Source of the DNA: an uncultured SAR116 cluster alpha proteobacterium | GTDB taxonomy: Bacteria > Pseudomonadota > Alphaproteobacteria > Puniceispirillales > Marisalimonadaceae | NCBI GenBank assembly: GCA_902616615.1 | Contig: CACMTN010000005.1 | Span: 1 to 64,000, forward strand | Direction: 5' to 3' | DNA: 64,000 bases | In this document: one piece after another, positions 45,742 to 55,149 of the stretch | Numbering within the stretch: position 1 is the first letter of the stretch | Layout: each line of letters begins with the position of its first letter | Translations under genes and position numbers: made by a program | Notes under the pieces: model-generated | What the model was told of the DNA's origin: nothing | Database searches by the model: none | Seen by the model: the letters and a program-made list of their open reading frames with translations, nothing else

Positions 45742-46797
45742 ATGAATAAAAATATCTACAGGTTTTTATTTTATTTTATTTTATTTATAATTACGTATCT
45801 ATTTTATATTTTCCCATTCGAAACATTAAATGAATTACTGTTTGATCAAACACAATCATTTCAATATTCTTTAATAAATACTATAATTTTTTATATTTTA
45901 ATTTTGTACTATTTAAGATCACATAATACTTTTAAACCATTAAAATTTTTTGTTTATGAAGGTTTAGGAATTGGTTTTATTAGTTTTATGATAATATCCA
46001 TATGTGTTGTTTTTAATTTTATTTTACAAATCAACACATTATTTATCGGAATAAGTTCTCTAATATTAATAATTTTGTTTTACTTGTATGGTTCATACAA
46101 CGCTAGAACGATAAACATTAAAGAAATAGATGTAAAATCATCAAGTATTAAAAAAAATCATCAAATATTATTCATAAGTGATATTCATCTTGGTACTAAC
46201 AATAAAAAACACCTAGTTAAAATCATAAATAAAATTAATAAACTTAACTTTGATTTCTTAGTGATTGGAGGTGATTTGATCGACTCTAGTTCTTTTGATT
46301 TTAAATATCTAAATGTTCTTAAGGAAATTGATAAACCAATTTATTTCGTAAGTGGTAATCACGAATATTACTTAAAAGGCTATCGAAATAAAATCAATCA
46401 ACTAGCATCCTTTAATATTAAACATTTAAAAAACACAAAGATACAAATTGAAAATATTAATCTGATTGGAATTGATGATAACCAGACTGAAAAATCAAAA
46501 ATTGATTTTGCAAACAAGCTTTGTGATGATAATTTATTTAATTTGGTTGTCTGTCATAAACCGGATATTTGGCAAAAATTTAATTGCAAAAATCATCTTA
46601 TGTTATCAGGTCATACTCACAATGGACAAATATTTCCTTTTAACTTTATAGTTAAATTAAAATTCAAATTTATCTATGGTTTATATAGTATGAATAACTC
46701 AAACCTATATGTAAGTTCAGGTGCAGCATGCTGGGGACCAAAAATAAGACTTGGTTCAAAAAATGAAATTATACATCTAAAATTAGGTAAAATATAA
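45742..46797 (+). CDS. Membrane-bound metallophosphoesterase
   Basis: A 351-residue protein from ATG 45742, one base after the photolyase stop; the frame is open further back but inside phrB. About four membrane segments in the first 125 residues are followed by a calcineurin-like phosphoesterase domain: ISDIHLGT, VIGGDLID, VSGNHEYYL, VVCHKPDIW and SGHTHNGQ, covering all metal ligands. YaeI/YkuE-like UDP-diacylglucosamine hydrolase-type enzymes share this arrangement. Substrate unknown. Confidence 0.9.
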   Translation: MNKNIYRFLFYFILFIITYLFYIFPFETLNELLFDQTQSFQYSLINTIIFYILILYYLRSHNTFKPLKFFVYEGLGIGFISFMIISICVVFNFILQINTLFIGISSLILIILFYLYGSYNARTINIKEIDVKSSSIKKNHQILFISDIHLGTNNKKHLVKIINKINKLNFDFLVIGGDLIDSSSFDFKYLNVLKEIDKPIYFVSGNHEYYLKGYRNKINQLASFNIKHLKNTKIQIENINLIGIDDNQTEKSKIDFANKLCDDNLFNLVVCHKPDIWQKFNCKNHLMLSGHTHNGQIFPFNFIVKLKFKFIYGLYSMNNSNLYVSSGAACWGPKIRLGSKNEIIHLKLGKI

Positions 46798-46798
46798 A

Positions 46799-48010
46799 TT
46801 AAATTATACCTTCTATATTAACTGGCAAATCGTTGATCTCAATTTCTTTTATAATTTTTTTTAGATGAGAAGCATTCTGTGTTTCAATAGTTATATTTAA
46901 TTTTGCTAAACTAGCCGAAAGATCCATTGCAAACCTACTGTGCTCAACTTGCAAGACGTTTGCTCCATTCACAGCGCATATTTTTGAAATTATCTGCAAT
47001 TGTCCTGGTTTGTCAGGCATGGTAATACCCAAAGTTGTCACCTGACCTGATCTCACTAGATCTCTCATTAAAATTGAGGACAATACTTTAGAATCGATAT
47101 TACCCCCACAGATGACAATTCCAACTTTTTTATTTTTAAACTTATTTCCATGTTGCAATAAAGCTGCTAGACCTGTAGCACCAGCTCCTTCAACAACTAT
47201 TTTTTCATGCTCTGCTAACATTGCAATAGCTCTTTCAATCGATTTATCAGAAACAGTTAAAACATCATCAACAAAATCCTTTAATATTGAAAAAGGAATA
47301 TCACCTATTTCTGCTACTGCAATACCCTCTGCTAAAGTTGAACCTTTACACTTTGATTTCTTATCAAACATTTTGTTAGACAATGATGGGTAAAGATCAG
47401 ATTCTACACCTATAACTTCAATGTCTTTTTTCATGTGTTTAGCTGCTATTGAACAACCGGCAATTAACCCTCCTCCACCAACAGGAACTAATAAAACATC
47501 TATTTCATTGCAATCTGTAATCATTTCATATGAAATTGTGCCTTGCCCTAAAATTACATTAAGATCATTGTATGGATGTATCTCTACAAAACCATTATTT
47601 AAAATTAAGTCTTGAACGTGTTGATATGATTCATTTAAATCCTGACCTTTAATAATTACATTTCCACCAAAATTTTGTGTCCTTCTAATTTTGGTAAATG
47701 GAGTGCCTTCAGGCATAACAATGTTTGATTTAATATTCATTTTATTGGAAATATAAGCCAAACCCTGCGCATGATTACCAGCTGACATAGCAACCACACC
47801 TGCTTTTTTTTCTGCAGCTGACAAAGATAATAATTTTGAATAGGAGCCTCGTATTTTAAAAGCACCAGTATGCTGTCTATTTTCTAACTTCAAGAACGTA
47901 TCTATACCTAATTTTTCTGAAATAGAAGATGTGAAAGTAGTTTCAGTCCATTTGACATTATCTTTTATTTTTTTGTGAACGTTTTTAATATCATTAAATG
48001 TTAAATTCAT
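46799..48010 (-). CDS. ilvA: Threonine ammonia-lyase (threonine dehydratase)
   Basis: A 403-residue PLP enzyme making 2-oxobutanoate and ammonia from threonine. The PLP Lys is in HTGAFKIRG near residue 53, the phosphate loop is VPVGGGGLIAG, and one ACT-like regulatory domain follows (about 325-400). The length fits the single-ACT form common in alphaproteobacteria rather than the two-ACT biosynthetic E. coli IlvA. Serine is a possible second substrate. Divergent from the serine hydrolase gene. Confidence 0.92.
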   Translation of the reverse strand: MNLTFNDIKNVHKKIKDNVKWTETTFTSSISEKLGIDTFLKLENRQHTGAFKIRGSYSKLLSLSAAEKKAGVVAMSAGNHAQGLAYISNKMNIKSNIVMPEGTPFTKIRRTQNFGGNVIIKGQDLNESYQHVQDLILNNGFVEIHPYNDLNVILGQGTISYEMITDCNEIDVLLVPVGGGGLIAGCSIAAKHMKKDIEVIGVESDLYPSLSNKMFDKKSKCKGSTLAEGIAVAEIGDIPFSILKDFVDDVLTVSDKSIERAIAMLAEHEKIVVEGAGATGLAALLQHGNKFKNKKVGIVICGGNIDSKVLSSILMRDLVRSGQVTTLGITMPDKPGQLQIISKICAVNGANVLQVEHSRFAMDLSASLAKLNITIETQNASHLKKIIKEIEINDLPVNIEGII

Positions 48011-48110
48011 TAGTATCTCTTTACTGATTAAGATTATAATGGGGTATGTTTAAATTAGATATTTGTCAAATGTAATTATATTTTTTAACCAAGTTTTATA
48101 GAGATAGTAA

Positions 48111-49316
48111 ATGATTAAATTAGATGCGAATAAAATTATGAAAGGAAGTCCGCCACCTTTGGAATATCAAGTAACATTAGAAAATTGGCGAAAATATCCA
48201 TATAATATTTGGGCATTTGTAAATGTAAGAAATATTATTCCTACTTCTTCAATTAAGTTTGATTCAAAACAAAAAATTGATTTTATTAAAAAGTTAACAA
48301 ACCTCGATGAAATAAAAATTTCTCATAATAATACTGAAAAAAAATTGAAAGATATTTTAGTTGATTGTAATACTGACAGTCTCCTTGTAATGCACAAAGG
48401 AAAATTAGTTTTTGAATTTTTTAATAATCTTACAACTTATGAAACACCTCACATTATATTTTCAATTTCCAAATCACTTACTAGTTTGTTGACAGGTATT
48501 TTAGTAGATAAAAAATTAATTGATGTGAATACTACCGTATCTAAAATTTTACCAGAAACAATTGGTTCAGCTTATGAAGATGCGACTATAAGAAATGTTC
48601 TTGATATGAATGTGGCATCTAATTTTATAGAAGATTATTCAGGAAAAGCTGAAATATTTCAAGAATATAGATCCTCAACAGGTTGGGACATACCTTCAAA
48701 TAATGATATGACACATTTAAGTGGTTTACATGAATTTCTTTCACATTTGCCAAAATCTATGCATCTACATGGACAAAAATATCATTATTGCTCTCCACAT
48801 AGTGATTTGTTGGGTTGGATAATTGAGAGAGTTTCAGGAGAGAACTATTCTAAGATTATATCTGATTTATTATTCAAACCCTCAGGAATAATTAATGACG
48901 CTAATGTAACACTAGATAGATTTGGTGCAACTAGATCCGCAGGCGGAATTAGTATATCACCATACGACTTATTATTAATTTCAGAAATGGTACGTACAAA
49001 TGGTGCAAACAAAAATGGGCAAATAGTACCTGAAAACTGGATAGATGATATTAAGAATTATGAAGATAACTCATGTTACTTAAATCAAGATGATTTAAAA
49101 AGATTTCCTAATGGAAATTATAGATCAAAATGGTATCAAACAGGTTTTGATCAAAACGAATTCTGTGCAATAGGTATACATGGTCAAAATATTTGGATTA
49201 ACTCTAAAAAAGAACTTACAATAATTAGAATGTCATCAGCATCTGATCCAATTAATATAAAAACAGAAGAGTTGATGTTCTCTGTTTTTAAAGAAATTGG
49301 AAATGCTTTAGTGTAA
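48111..49316 (+). CDS. Serine hydrolase, beta-lactamase/penicillin-binding family
   Basis: A 401-residue class C beta-lactamase-like hydrolase. The SxxK nucleophile motif is SISKSLTSLLTG (about 122-133), and a YCSPHSDLLGW segment stands in the YxN position. No signal peptide is seen, so it probably acts in the cytosol on small esters or amides rather than on the cell wall. Such proteins are often called 6-aminohexanoate-dimer hydrolase-like. It converges with the aldo/keto reductase with no gap. Confidence 0.85.
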   Translation: MIKLDANKIMKGSPPPLEYQVTLENWRKYPYNIWAFVNVRNIIPTSSIKFDSKQKIDFIKKLTNLDEIKISHNNTEKKLKDILVDCNTDSLLVMHKGKLVFEFFNNLTTYETPHIIFSISKSLTSLLTGILVDKKLIDVNTTVSKILPETIGSAYEDATIRNVLDMNVASNFIEDYSGKAEIFQEYRSSTGWDIPSNNDMTHLSGLHEFLSHLPKSMHLHGQKYHYCSPHSDLLGWIIERVSGENYSKIISDLLFKPSGIINDANVTLDRFGATRSAGGISISPYDLLLISEMVRTNGANKNGQIVPENWIDDIKNYEDNSCYLNQDDLKRFPNGNYRSKWYQTGFDQNEFCAIGIHGQNIWINSKKELTIIRMSSASDPINIKTEELMFSVFKEIGNALV

Positions 49317-50363
49317 CTAGAAAGTAATTGGAAATTTTTTATATAATTTATTAATTTCCAACATCATTTCTTCAGAAAGCACAACATCTACACCTTTTAA
49401 AATATTTTTAAATTGTGCATTATCAGTTGCACCAAAAATAACTGACCCCATAAAAGGTCTCTGATTACAAAAAGCTATAGCCATGTGCACTGGGTCAATT
49501 TGATATTTATTAGCTAATGACACATACTCATAGACTGCTAAGGTAGAATTTTCATTAATTCTTCCAAACAAACTAGGTACTCTAGATAATCTTGAATTAT
49601 TAGGTACATTATCATTCATGTACTTACCAGTTAAAAATCCACCTGCGAGTGGTGAATAAGCTAATAAACTTATATTTTCATGGTGTGACATTTCAGCCAT
49701 ATCTAGGTCGTATAATCTGCACAGCAAGCTATACTCATTTTGAGTGGAGACTAACTTTAGGTTTGGAAAGTCTTTTAAAAATTTAATAAATTGTAATGTA
49801 CCCCAACAGGTTTCGTTTGACAGTCCAAGATATCTAAATTTTCCTTCTTTCTGAAGTTCAGATAAAGAATTTATAACACCTCGAAGATTTTCCTTAACTT
49901 CTTCATTGTTTTGTTTGGTTGGATCATAATTCCAATTTTGTCTAAAATGATAAGATCCCCTATTTGGCCAATGTAATTGATAGAGATCAATATAATCAGT
50001 TTGAAGTTTTTTTAGACTTCCTTCAACTGCAATTTTTACAGATACGGCATTTATGCCCTCGCCATTTCTTACTGCCATGTAGCCTTTACCAGAAACTTTA
50101 GTTGCAAGGACTATCGAGGATCTTTTAGATTTATTTTTTGAAATCCAATTTCCAACTATAATTTCAGTATCACCAGTGGTTTCAGGTCTTAAGGGACATG
50201 TTGGATACATTTCAGCTGTATCAATAAAATTAATTCCTGATGCTACTGACTCATCTAATTGATAATGACCATCCTCTTCTGAAGTTGTTTCTCCAAATGT
50301 CATTGTACCAAGGCAATAAGTTGATACCTTTAAGTCCGAATTGCCTAAATATTTATAATTCAA
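49317..50363 (-). CDS. Aldo/keto reductase, Tas-like
   Basis: A 348-residue NADP-dependent TIM-barrel reductase. The family opening LGNSDLKVSTYCLGTMTFG, the catalytic Asp-Tyr in FIDTAEMYP, Lys in LATKVSG, and His in DLYQLHWPNR are present, followed by LAYSPLAGGFLTGKY. E. coli Tas is a close structural type. It reduces an aldehyde or ketone of unknown identity. Confidence 0.92.
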   Translation of the reverse strand: MNYKYLGNSDLKVSTYCLGTMTFGETTSEEDGHYQLDESVASGINFIDTAEMYPTCPLRPETTGDTEIIVGNWISKNKSKRSSIVLATKVSGKGYMAVRNGEGINAVSVKIAVEGSLKKLQTDYIDLYQLHWPNRGSYHFRQNWNYDPTKQNNEEVKENLRGVINSLSELQKEGKFRYLGLSNETCWGTLQFIKFLKDFPNLKLVSTQNEYSLLCRLYDLDMAEMSHHENISLLAYSPLAGGFLTGKYMNDNVPNNSRLSRVPSLFGRINENSTLAVYEYVSLANKYQIDPVHMAIAFCNQRPFMGSVIFGATDNAQFKNILKGVDVVLSEEMMLEINKLYKKFPITF

Positions 50364-50502
50364 TTAAATTTCTCACTCATAAAACAATTTATATTAAACC
50401 CATTGAATAATAAAAAATTAAAGCAATAACAAGTAATTCTATTAAAAAAACTAAAGAAATTTAATAATTCACCATAATTAATAAATATGATAATTTTTTT
50501 AC

Positions 50503-51474
50503 ATGCTTATCGATGGTTTACAATATTGTAATTGGTCTGAAAAAATTTTCCGTGAGTTAAGAAATTCTGATGTCACTGCAATACATGTAACAATTTCTTA
50601 TCATGAACAATTTAGAGAAACAGTTTCAAATTTTGAACAATGGAATAGATGGTTTGAAAAATATCCTTCACTAATAATGCCTGCATATTTTGCCGAAGAT
50701 GTTGAAAAAGCAAAAAAACTAAATAAAACAGCAATAATTTTTGGATTTCAAAATCCATCACCTATTGAAGATGATATTGGCTTGGTTAAAATTCTTCACA
50801 GACTTGGTGGAAGGTTTATGCAACTTTCATATAATAATCAATCGTTATTAGCTACCGGTTGTTATGAAGAAAATGATCCAGGTATTACAAGAATGGGCAA
50901 AGAAGTAATAAAAGAAATGAATAGAGTTGGAATGGTTGTTGATATGTCTCATTCTTCTGAGAAATCAACTCTGCAAGCTATTGAAATATCCGAAAGACCA
51001 ATTGTTATAAGTCATGCCAACCCATCTTTTTGGCATCCAGCTAAAAGAAATAAATCTAATAATGTTTTATCCAAGCTAGCTGAAAGTAATGGCATTTTAG
51101 GATTTTCACTTTATCCACATCATTTAAATGATAGTAGTAATTGTTCATTAGAAGATTTTTGTTCAATGATAGCAAAAACAGTTGATTTTATGGGGATCAA
51201 TCATGTGGGTTTCGGATCAGATTTATGTCAAGATCAACCTGATAGTATTGTAGAATGGATGAGAGTGGGTAAGTGGACCAAAAATATTGACTATGGTGAA
51301 GGCTCTGCTTCTAACCCAGGTTTTCCTAATATGCCGACTTGGTTTAGAGATAATAGAGACTGGCATAATATTATAAGTGGGTTAAAAAAAATTGGTTTTA
51401 ATGAAGAAGAAGTTGATAAAATTAAAGGTAAAAATTGGTTAAATTTTTTCAAGAAATCATTTAGGTCAGTTTAA
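50503..51474 (+). CDS. M19 membrane-dipeptidase-like protein with an incomplete metal site
   Basis: A 323-residue protein of the M19 dipeptidase family with the second half of the zinc site: His150 in VDMSHSSEK and His171 in VISHANPS, plus the Asp in GFGSDLCQD. The first half is altered. The usual HxD after the first strand reads LxY here (DGLQY, 4-8), and the bridging Glu is Gln83 (FGFQNPSPIEDD). So it may bind one metal or none and may act on a different substrate. No signal peptide or membrane segment. It opens a tight three-gene operon, 3 bp before the 567-aa gene. Confidence 0.85.
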   Translation: MLIDGLQYCNWSEKIFRELRNSDVTAIHVTISYHEQFRETVSNFEQWNRWFEKYPSLIMPAYFAEDVEKAKKLNKTAIIFGFQNPSPIEDDIGLVKILHRLGGRFMQLSYNNQSLLATGCYEENDPGITRMGKEVIKEMNRVGMVVDMSHSSEKSTLQAIEISERPIVISHANPSFWHPAKRNKSNNVLSKLAESNGILGFSLYPHHLNDSSNCSLEDFCSMIAKTVDFMGINHVGFGSDLCQDQPDSIVEWMRVGKWTKNIDYGEGSASNPGFPNMPTWFRDNRDWHNIISGLKKIGFNEEEVDKIKGKNWLNFFKKSFRSV

Positions 51475-51477
51475 AAG

Positions 51478-53181
51478 ATGGGCTTTCAAAACACTAAAAT
51501 AGATTTGGACTATAATCATCCTATAAGACCACCCTCAACAGTTATGAAACTTGATAGATTAGGAAGCTTTCATCAAACTCGTCTATCTTTCACAAGGCGT
51601 CTTATTGATGATCTTAAGTATCAAAAAAGTAAAATAGAAATTTACCAATGGGATATTGATAATAGTGGAATTGGAAGTGCTATTATTAAAATAGCTTTAA
51701 AAAAAGAAACTTTATCACTAGTAATCTTTTGTCATTCTATAAATGATGAAGAGAGAACTGATAGAGTTATAGCTGAGAAATGGGATATGACTTTCTCACT
51801 TTTTAGGGGTATCCCAAATAAAAATGAATTAAATCAATTATCCAAAAATTTGAAAATACAGGAATCAGGAAGACACAATTCAAAACAGTTAACTTTAAGT
51901 AGAGCTAACAAGTCTCAAAGAATATTTGAAAAAATATTAAATGATTTATCAATTGGAAAACAGCCATCTGAAAAACTTATCAATGATGTAGGTTATCTGG
52001 TTAGAACTACTGCAGTATATGGCAATGGTAAATTTGGGATAGAAGATTTTTCTAAAACCAACGGACATATTTTTTTAGAAAAACCTTTTCAAGCAGAAAT
52101 GTTAACCGTATATCTAATTAGATATTTTTCAATAGAATTAATTAATTTTTTGGCTAAAAAAAAAGGAGGTAAAAAATCTGTAATTCTTTCCAAACACCTG
52201 ACAAAACATTTAGGAGTTGGCAATGCTACGGGTTTAGGTATGGCTCCATTTTTGGTAAACCATCAAGAGTTAATTCATCAATGGATTTATAATAGAGAAA
52301 CAGCTCTATCAAGAGTTTTTTCAATTAAACGACTAAATAAAAAAACACAAAATAAAATTATAAATTATATCCATCAAGCTTTTAAATACAGCTTACAGTG
52401 GAAAGTTGATGATAAATTACAGTCAAAAAAAATTGAGAAGCTAAACTTAGACCTAAAAAAAATTTTGCAAAATGAAAAAATTACTAAGCTTTTGAATTTT
52501 CATTATCCTATTAAAGGTTTTTTTAATTTCTTTAAAGATGATATCACTTTAGAAACACAAGAAATACTAATCTCTGTCTTTATTGAACCCTTTCCTGAGT
52601 TATTTGAAGATTTATTAAATAATATGGGAGCAGATGAAAAAAAATCTGTGTCAATTGATTATAACGTAAATGACATTTTGGATATTATTAAAAATAATTA
52701 TAATTGGGCTCTTAAAATAGATACAACTAAACCTGAAGAGAATTATTGTTTCTGGTATACTTCTCAAACAAAATTAGAACCACGTCTTGGTATTACAAAA
52801 AAAGATGCTGGAATAGACAAACAACTCCCTTTTGATATTGCTCATCAGATAAAACAAGCAGTAAATACATTAAGTAAATTACCTCCTAATATGACTGCTG
52901 CTGAAGTGATGATAAATCACCCAGAATTAAGGAATATAATTAAGAGAGTTATCATAAATAAATCAATGCCATATAGCGAAATACAAAATAATTTAATTGG
53001 TAAAGATATGAAGCCAATTGATATTTTAAGGTGTAAATTAAGTTTTTTTGGAGCCTCAAAGTATGATCCTAAATCTAATTTATGGACAAGAATAACTCTA
53101 TTTCAAGGAGCCCCACTTCCTAATGAATTATGGAAAAAGAACATAAATGATTGGCTATTTCCAAATTTATCAAATGTATAA
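51478..53181 (+). CDS. Conserved protein of unknown function (567 aa)
   Basis: A 567-residue soluble protein with no signal peptide or membrane segment and no domain I can name. Notable segments are LGSFHQTRLSFTRRLIDDL (28-46), a Gly-rich GVGNATGLGMAPF (246-258), and FWYTSQTKLEPRLG (425-438). I recall similar proteins beside DUF3726 in other alphaproteobacteria. It lies 3 bp after the dipeptidase-like gene and 2 bp before the DUF3726 gene, so all three are almost certainly translated from one mRNA and probably act together. No enzyme class can be assigned. Confidence 0.8.
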   Translation: MGFQNTKIDLDYNHPIRPPSTVMKLDRLGSFHQTRLSFTRRLIDDLKYQKSKIEIYQWDIDNSGIGSAIIKIALKKETLSLVIFCHSINDEERTDRVIAEKWDMTFSLFRGIPNKNELNQLSKNLKIQESGRHNSKQLTLSRANKSQRIFEKILNDLSIGKQPSEKLINDVGYLVRTTAVYGNGKFGIEDFSKTNGHIFLEKPFQAEMLTVYLIRYFSIELINFLAKKKGGKKSVILSKHLTKHLGVGNATGLGMAPFLVNHQELIHQWIYNRETALSRVFSIKRLNKKTQNKIINYIHQAFKYSLQWKVDDKLQSKKIEKLNLDLKKILQNEKITKLLNFHYPIKGFFNFFKDDITLETQEILISVFIEPFPELFEDLLNNMGADEKKSVSIDYNVNDILDIIKNNYNWALKIDTTKPEENYCFWYTSQTKLEPRLGITKKDAGIDKQLPFDIAHQIKQAVNTLSKLPPNMTAAEVMINHPELRNIIKRVIINKSMPYSEIQNNLIGKDMKPIDILRCKLSFFGASKYDPKSNLWTRITLFQGAPLPNELWKKNINDWLFPNLSNV

Positions 53182-53183
53182 TT

Positions 53184-53804
53184 ATGATTAGTGTTTCTTT
53201 GAATGAGATATACTCAGAAACTTACAAAGCATTACGAAGTGTTAAAATTGAATGGAGTTTAGCTAAAGACTGTGCAAACAAAGCAAAATGGTTGGCACAA
53301 CATGATCAAAATTTTCTTGGATCAATTTTAAAAACAGCAGATCTTTATCAAAAAAAAGAAATAAGTATTTCAATTAATGAAAACACAAATAAAAAACCAT
53401 TAGCTACTGCTTTAATGGGATTGCTTTTAGTAGAATATGTTTCTGCAAACAAAATTACTTGGAAGGGCTATATAGATAACTTAAAATTTTTACTTGCGGC
53501 TATGGGAATAATTGCAGAAGAACAACAAATTAATTTGACATTAGAAAATGAGCAAAAAGAGATAATTGCATTTACAAAAGAAAAAAAAATATATGTTAAT
53601 TCAAATCTAGATACTAAAGTTACAAGTTATTCTTCCTTAAAAACATATAATTATATAGAGGAAAAAAATACTAAATTTACTAGTTTCAAAAATAATAAAG
53701 AAGTAACTAATCTTAACGATAAATGTTGGGAAAGATTGAAATCAATGGCTTTTGAAACTTATGTTCCAGAAAGTGAAACGTCCAAATCTGGTGCAGGATA
53801 TTAA
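53184..53804 (+). CDS. DUF3726 family protein
   Basis: A 206-residue protein from ATG 53184; an open frame starts at 53151 but lies inside the upstream gene. The opening ISVSLNEIYSETYKALRS...WSLAKDCANKAKWLAQHD is the DUF3726 signature. The rest is mixed, ending AFETYVPESETSKSGAGY, also typical. The family has no known activity and is regularly found behind the large unknown protein present here. It is the last gene of the three-gene operon and converges with the enolase-superfamily gene 1 bp later. Confidence 0.8.
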   Translation: MISVSLNEIYSETYKALRSVKIEWSLAKDCANKAKWLAQHDQNFLGSILKTADLYQKKEISISINENTNKKPLATALMGLLLVEYVSANKITWKGYIDNLKFLLAAMGIIAEEQQINLTLENEQKEIIAFTKEKKIYVNSNLDTKVTSYSSLKTYNYIEEKNTKFTSFKNNKEVTNLNDKCWERLKSMAFETYVPESETSKSGAGY

Positions 53805-53805
53805 T

Positions 53806-54903
53806 TTATTTTACAATGTAGTCTTTTAATACATTTACATCAGGTTCATATCCCAATCCTATACCACCATTAATTTTAAAAAAACCATCTTTCGGAGTAA
53901 AAATATCTTCAGGATAGAGGTAAGCCTCAAGGTCAATAAAAAACCTCTCTAAAAGTCCTGGATTAGGCATTGATTGAGCAAGATGCAATGTGGCTAAAAA
54001 CCCTGGCCCAAAATAAGGAGAATGCGGCATTACCTGTACTCCATAACTTTGAGAAATTGAAACAACTTTATTAAATTCAGTGATACCACCAACTTTTGTT
54101 ACACTTGGTTGGGCATAATCAACAGCTTCAGCTTCAAACATTTTTTTAAATTCAAATGATGTACAAGCATTTTCTCCTGCTGCTAATGGAATAAGTGACT
54201 CAGATCTAATATTAGACAAACTTTCAAAATCTTCTGGTGGATTTATAGGTTCTTCAACCCAATATAAATTAAATTCTTCCCAACTATTTAGTATTTGTCT
54301 TGCTTCATCTTTTGTCCATGGACAATTTGTATCAACCATAATTGGGATCTCTTCACCAAGTGCTTCCCTAGCTGCTCTAACTTCGGATGTAAACACTTCA
54401 TGTAATTTTATATAATTATATCCCAAATTTTTGGCGGATGAACATCTATCTTTAACTGCCTCCTTATTTTCATAGCGCCATAAACTTGCATATGCGGGTA
54501 TCTTTTTAATACCCGCTGATCCCAAAACATTGCACAATGGTAAATTACTATTTTTGGCTACAATGTCCCACAAAGCTATATCTACTCCACTTATTGCAAA
54601 CATTGTAATCCCATAACGTCCAAAAAGATGAAGCTTTTTTTGTAATTCAAAATTTATATTCTGAACATCTAGTGGGTTTTTTCCAATTAGGTGTGGTTTA
54701 ACCATATTTAGTATTACTTCTGAAACAGCTCTTCTACAATTAAATGAAAATGCGTCACCCCAACCAGTAATACCGTTATCTGTTTCAATTTTGACAACAC
54801 AAAAATCCATTCCATCTTGTTTCAAAAAGTCAGCTGAGGATGATTTTATGCCTATTGAAAATGGTATTTTTAATTCGTAAACCTCTAAATTAGTTATTTT
54901 CAT
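53806..54903 (-). CDS. Mandelate racemase/muconate lactonizing enzyme family protein
   Basis: A 365-residue enolase-superfamily enzyme. The capping domain covers about 1-125. The barrel has YIKLHEVFTSE where the catalytic KxK becomes KLH, metal ligands in MVDTNCPW and YWVEEPINPP and LAAGENACT, and the late AQPSVTKVGGITEF. It would take the alpha proton from a carboxylate substrate for dehydration or racemisation. The His in place of the second Lys suggests a substrate different from muconate. It leads into the DUF2842 and SDR genes on the same strand. Confidence 0.9.
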   Translation of the reverse strand: MKITNLEVYELKIPFSIGIKSSSADFLKQDGMDFCVVKIETDNGITGWGDAFSFNCRRAVSEVILNMVKPHLIGKNPLDVQNINFELQKKLHLFGRYGITMFAISGVDIALWDIVAKNSNLPLCNVLGSAGIKKIPAYASLWRYENKEAVKDRCSSAKNLGYNYIKLHEVFTSEVRAAREALGEEIPIMVDTNCPWTKDEARQILNSWEEFNLYWVEEPINPPEDFESLSNIRSESLIPLAAGENACTSFEFKKMFEAEAVDYAQPSVTKVGGITEFNKVVSISQSYGVQVMPHSPYFGPGFLATLHLAQSMPNPGLLERFFIDLEAYLYPEDIFTPKDGFFKINGGIGLGYEPDVNVLKDYIVK

Positions 54904-54920
54904 ATTTAACCTATTATATT

Positions 54921-55124
54921 TTAATGAGCTTCGTTATCTGCCAACCATTTTATAACTTTAGTAGCAGGATATAACCACAGGAAACCTGCTAAAATGTATA
55001 TCAACCAGTCTATTGACCAGTGATAACCTGTTATATAATCAAAAATATACATAAAAAATGCTACATAAATAATTAATGAAGGGATTATTCCAATTACTAC
55101 AATTAAATGACGCCATCTTTTCAA
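54921..55124 (-). CDS. DUF2842 family membrane protein
   Basis: A 67-residue protein with two membrane segments and the DUF2842 ending, GFLWLYPATKVIKWL, seen widely in alphaproteobacteria. Unknown role. It lies 17 bp upstream of the enolase-superfamily gene, and 25 bp downstream of the SDR gene. Confidence 0.8.
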   Translation of the reverse strand: MKRWRHLIVVIGIIPSLIIYVAFFMYIFDYITGYHWSIDWLIYILAGFLWLYPATKVIKWLADNEAH

Positions 55125-55149
55125 ATTAAAATCCTAATTTTAACTTAAA

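Noticed and set aside
50389..50460. A 23-codon minus-strand frame that would encode a hydrophobic peptide, just upstream of the aldo/keto reductase gene
   Set aside because: It looks like a membrane segment but has no ATG, GTG or TTG start after the stop codon, so I do not call it.
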